Below are positions 61,016 through 64,000 of a stretch of 64,000 nucleotides of DNA, in pieces. This stretch comes from Dyella_D sp052115385. GTDB lineage: Bacteria > Pseudomonadota > Gammaproteobacteria > Xanthomonadales > Rhodanobacteraceae. Made by a program: the position numbers and the translations under genes. The stretch lies in NCBI RefSeq assembly GCF_052115385.1, contig NZ_JBFRGP010000005.1, forward strand, positions 62,001 to 126,000, given 5' to 3'. Every line of letters begins with the position of its first letter. The stretch's first letter is position 1. The notes under the pieces are model-generated. The model searched no databases. It saw only the letters and a program-made list of their open reading frames with translations, and had not been told where the DNA came from.

Positions 61016-62998
61016 TTACTTGCCCGCCAGCATCGCCTTGATCTTCGCCATATGCGACTCGGCAGTCTCGCGCACCACTTCCTTATCCGCCTCCGGATCC
61101 TTGCCCTGCCAATGCAGATCGTCCTGCGGCAGCTCGTGCAGGAAGCGGCTGGGTTGGTTGCTGTGCACTTCGCCGTAGCGCTTGGTCCTGGACGACCACG
61201 ACAGGGTGAGCATTTCCTTGGCGCGGGTGATGCCCACGTACATCAGGCGGCGTTCTTCATCGACGCGGCCCTCGTCCATCGCACCGTCGTGCGGCAAGGT
61301 GCCTTCTTCGCAGCCGACGATAAAGACGAAGCGGAACTCCAGGCCCTTCGCCGCATGCAGGGTCATCATGCGCAGCGCATTGCCGGGTTCGTCGCGATCG
61401 GCATGGCTGAGCAGTGCGAGCTGGGCGGCCAGGTCGCCGGTGGTGCTGTCGTTGCGCTGCATGGCGCGGAACCAGTCGGCCAGTTCGCGCAGATTGCCCA
61501 GGCGGCGCTCGCGCAGCGCGGCGTCGGTGGTGCTGGCGGCGATCTCGCTGGCGTAGCCGGTGCGCTTGAGCACGGTCTCCACCAGGTCCGCCGCGCTCTC
61601 ATGCACCGAAGCGCTGCGCAGCTCGTCCATCAGTGCGGTGAATCCGGCCAGTGCGGAGGCCGGGCGGGCCGAGAGCTGGCGCAGCACGCCGTCGCTGCGC
61701 GCGGCGTCGAGCAGGGAGGCATTGCGCGTCTGCGCGATCTGGCCGAGTTTTTCCAGCGTGGTCGCGCCGATCTCGCGCTTGGGCACGTTCACCACGCGCA
61801 GGAAGGCGGCGTCGTCGCTGGGGTTGGTCAGCAGGCGCAGATAGCACAGCAGGTCCTTCACCTCGGCGCGGTCGAGGAAGCTCAGCGCGCCGGTCAGGTG
61901 ATACGGCACGCGCGCCAGGCGCAGCGCTTTTTCCAACGGGCGGGCCTGGAAGTTGCCGCGGTAGAGAATGGCCATCTCATGCCAGCGCGCCTTGTGCTTC
62001 TCGGCCAGGGTCACGGCGATGGCGGCGACGCGCTCGGCCTCGTGTTCGTTGTCGCGGCATTCCAGCACGCGGATCTGCGCGCCTTCCGGATGCTCGCTCC
62101 ACAGTTTCTTTTCGTGCAGGTGCGGATTGTTGGCGATCAGCTTGTTGGCGGCGCGCAGGATGCGCCGGCCGCAGCGGTAGTTCTGTTCCAGCTTGATCAC
62201 GCGCAAGGAAGGCCAGTCCTTGCTGAGCTGGTCGATGTTCTCCGGGTTGGCGCCGCGCCAGGCGTAGATGGACTGGTCGTCGTCGCCCACGCAGGTGAAG
62301 CCGCCGCGGTCGCCGGCCAGGGCCTTCAGCAGGCGGTACTGCGCGTCGTTGGTGTCCTGGTATTCGTCCACCAGCAGATAGCGCAGGCGCTCGCGCCAGG
62401 CGGCGCGGCATTCGTCGTCGCTTTCCAGGATGCGCAGCGGCAGGCGGATCAGGTCGTCGAAGTCGACCGCGTTGAAGGCGGCCAGGCGCGCCTGGTAGAG
62501 CGTGTAGATCATCGCCGCGTCCAGCTCGCGCGGACTGCGCGCGGCGGCGCTGGCTTCTTCCGGCGACAGGCCGCCGTTCTTGGCGCGGCTGACCAGGTTG
62601 CGGATGCCGAACAGCACGTCCGGCTTGACGCCCTTGGGCGCCAGTTCCTTGATGATCACTTCGCTGTCATCGGCGTCGAGCACCGAGAAACCCTTGCGCA
62701 GCCCCGCGCGCGCATGCTCGATCTGCAGGAACTTCAGGCCCAGCGCGTGGAACGTGCACACGGTCAGCGCGGCGGCGTCCTCCGTGCTGATCAGCTTGGC
62801 CACGCGCTCGCGCATTTCCTTCGCCGCTTTGTTGGTGAAGGTGATCGCGGCGATCTTCGACGGCGCCAGCCTGCGGCGCTGGATCAAGTAGGCGATCTTC
62901 TGCGTGATCACGCTGGTCTTGCCGGAACCGGCGCCGGCCAGCACGAGCAGGGGCGAGTCGCAGTGCTCGACTGCGGCCAATTGTTGCGGGTTGAGCAT
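61016..62998 (-). CDS. rep: ATP-dependent DNA helicase Rep
   Basis: A 660-residue superfamily 1A helicase moving 3'-5' that clears the path of replication forks. Motif I is GAGSGKT (residues 22-28), motif Ia ITFTNKAAKEM, motif II VDEYQDTN, motif III GDDDQSIYAWRGA, motif IV LEQNYRC, motif V LMTLHAAKGLEF-like (MMTLHAAKGLEFRFVF) and motif VI VGITRAKE. Length and motifs match Rep rather than UvrD. Confidence 0.97.
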   Translation of the reverse strand: MLNPQQLAAVEHCDSPLLVLAGAGSGKTSVITQKIAYLIQRRRLAPSKIAAITFTNKAAKEMRERVAKLISTEDAAALTVCTFHALGLKFLQIEHARAGLRKGFSVLDADDSEVIIKELAPKGVKPDVLFGIRNLVSRAKNGGLSPEEASAAARSPRELDAAMIYTLYQARLAAFNAVDFDDLIRLPLRILESDDECRAAWRERLRYLLVDEYQDTNDAQYRLLKALAGDRGGFTCVGDDDQSIYAWRGANPENIDQLSKDWPSLRVIKLEQNYRCGRRILRAANKLIANNPHLHEKKLWSEHPEGAQIRVLECRDNEHEAERVAAIAVTLAEKHKARWHEMAILYRGNFQARPLEKALRLARVPYHLTGALSFLDRAEVKDLLCYLRLLTNPSDDAAFLRVVNVPKREIGATTLEKLGQIAQTRNASLLDAARSDGVLRQLSARPASALAGFTALMDELRSASVHESAADLVETVLKRTGYASEIAASTTDAALRERRLGNLRELADWFRAMQRNDSTTGDLAAQLALLSHADRDEPGNALRMMTLHAAKGLEFRFVFIVGCEEGTLPHDGAMDEGRVDEERRLMYVGITRAKEMLTLSWSSRTKRYGEVHSNQPSRFLHELPQDDLHWQGKDPEADKEVVRETAESHMAKIKAMLAGK

Positions 62999-63053
62999 GG
63001 ACGGGCGGTAGGCGGAAGGCGGTCCAGAATGGTAGCAAAGAGCCGCGGTCTAA

Positions 63054-63218
63054 GCCCCTCTCCCCTCGGGAGAGGGGTTGGGGTGAGGGTTCGGGCGGAG
63101 CACAAGGGTGATGTGCATCGCTCCGACCGGACCCTCATCCGGCTGCCGCCACCTTCCTCGCTCCTCAGAGCCGCGCACATCCCTGTGCGCTCCCCGCGTG
63201 CTCCCGGAGGGAGAAGGC
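63054..63218. repeat. composite intergenic repeat, copy D
   Basis: Same orientation as copy A at 18959, with one internal segment (GAGGGCACAGGGATGTGCCC...) missing. The GGTGAGGGT...ACCCTCATCC and GCACATCCCTGTGCG modules are kept. It lies between the rep start and the phosphatase stop. Confidence 0.88.
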
Positions 63219-63233
63219 TTCATTCTTGGAAGC

Positions 63234-63962
63234 TCAAGGAGCGGTGGTGAGTCCTGCGTCCTTCAGTTCCTTTGCTGCCGCATCTAGATCGTGCTTCAGC
63301 GCCGGATTGGCCAGGAACGCCGCCGCCAGGGCCTGTCCGAACACCCGCCCGGCATAGATGTCCTGCGGCGTATGCACGCCGCGCACCACGCGGCGCCAGC
63401 CCACGTCGCGCGCATAGCCGGTCACGGCATCCGAGCGGCCCGGCAGCGCCTGGGCCAGCAGGACCGCGAACACCGTGGCGCGCGTGCTGTGGCCGCTGGG
63501 GTAGCCATAGCTCTTCTTCTTCAGATCCTTTTCGTCGCCCTCCGGATCCTTGCGGCAGCTATCCAGCGGACACGGCCGCTCGCGTTCCCAATGGTTCTTG
63601 GCTTCCTTCACTGCCTTGGCGGTTTCCTTCTGCACTTCGGTAAACAGCGCGGCGGTGCGCGGCAGCTTGGCCGCATCGAAGTCCGGGCCGAGCACACGGG
63701 CGAAGGCGAACACGTCGAAGCTTTCTTCCTGGTGCGCCAGCGCGCTGTCGGTCTCGCTGCGGCCGGCATAGGCGCTATCGGTGACGGCGCGGTCGGCCTG
63801 GTCTTCCGGCGAGCCGGGTACGGAGGGCGGCGCGAGCACGGACTGCAGTTGGTGCAGGCGTACGTCGTCCAGATAGCGCGTGGCGCCGTCGGCGTGCGCC
63901 GTAGCGGCGGCGAGCAGCAGGCCGCACAGCAGGGCGCGGCGAATCGAATGGGCGAAGATCAT
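63234..63962 (-). CDS. class A acid phosphatase (PhoN/PAP2-type)
   Basis: 242 residues with a signal peptide (MIFAHSIRRALLCGLLLAAATAHA). The three-part phosphatase signature is intact: KNHWERERP (KX6RP), YPSGHSTRA (PSGH) and RRVVRGVHTPQD (the third motif, with R, H and D). It is a periplasmic non-specific acid phosphatase that frees phosphate from organic esters. GGGAGACTTCG precedes ATG 63962; an upstream in-frame ATG lacks support. Confidence 0.94.
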   Translation of the reverse strand: MIFAHSIRRALLCGLLLAAATAHADGATRYLDDVRLHQLQSVLAPPSVPGSPEDQADRAVTDSAYAGRSETDSALAHQEESFDVFAFARVLGPDFDAAKLPRTAALFTEVQKETAKAVKEAKNHWERERPCPLDSCRKDPEGDEKDLKKKSYGYPSGHSTRATVFAVLLAQALPGRSDAVTGYARDVGWRRVVRGVHTPQDIYAGRVFGQALAAAFLANPALKHDLDAAAKELKDAGLTTAP

Positions 63963-64000
63963 CGAAGTCTCCCGGATCACAGCGCGAGGGAAATGGAGGC

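Overview
The window is GC-rich, densely coded chromosomal DNA from a gammaproteobacterium. The gene set (RdgC, TtcA, PlsB, Rep, UbiE, an Oar-like TonB-dependent receptor, many secreted peptidases and lipoproteins) and the dispersed intergenic repeats suggest the order Lysobacterales (Xanthomonadales), most likely the Rhodanobacteraceae (Dyella, Frateuria or Rhodanobacter type). That placement is inference from gene content, not a database result. I see no rRNA, tRNA or CRISPR.

Region 1 (1-42.5 kb) is ordinary chromosome. It holds a TAP-type hydrolase coupled to a NatA/NatB-like ABC exporter, an M49-like lipoprotein peptidase, an ElyC/YdcF protein, ttcA, an aromatic aminotransferase, a secreted DUF2252 protein, an AhpD-like protein with a MmyB-type regulator, an Oar-like receptor, rdgC, a YgjP metallopeptidase, an MFS carrier, a GFA protein, an alpha/beta hydrolase, an M1 aminopeptidase and a GST. 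These are followed by a RelB/ParE toxin-antitoxin pair, proline iminopeptidase, an Lrp regulator divergent from an EamA exporter, a cupin, a second GST and three membrane or secreted proteins. A RES toxin with an unusually long antitoxin comes next, then a GAF-GGDEF cyclase, ubiE, a secreted amidohydrolase, plsB, a lipoprotein, an acid phosphatase and an AI-2E-type permease.

Region 2 (43.5-60.0 kb) is the most interesting part. It is a compact block of phage-type genes in lambda late-gene order: S24/LexA-type repressor, divergent Q-like zinc-finger protein, two holin-like proteins, lysozyme, tail terminator-like protein, tail tube, tail assembly chaperones G/GT with a -1 frameshift site, a short tape measure, M, L, K, I, J, two small tail-tip proteins, and three fibre genes with a shared N-terminal anchor. 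There is no integrase, terminase, portal or capsid gene. This is the layout of an F-type (non-contractile, lambda-tail-derived) tailocin, a candidate bacteriocin probably induced by DNA damage. It lies exactly between two paralogous membrane-protein genes. Intrinsic terminators facing the direction of transcription sit between several of its genes, which suggests control by antitermination.

Region 3 (60-64 kb) returns to chromosome: the second membrane paralog, the Rep helicase and a class A acid phosphatase.

Four copies of a composite intergenic repeat (18.96, 22.33, 38.81 and 63.05 kb), two copies of a paired palindromic element at convergent gene ends (5.3 and 17.1 kb) and one GGAATGACG-type inverted pair (40.0 kb) punctuate the host DNA.
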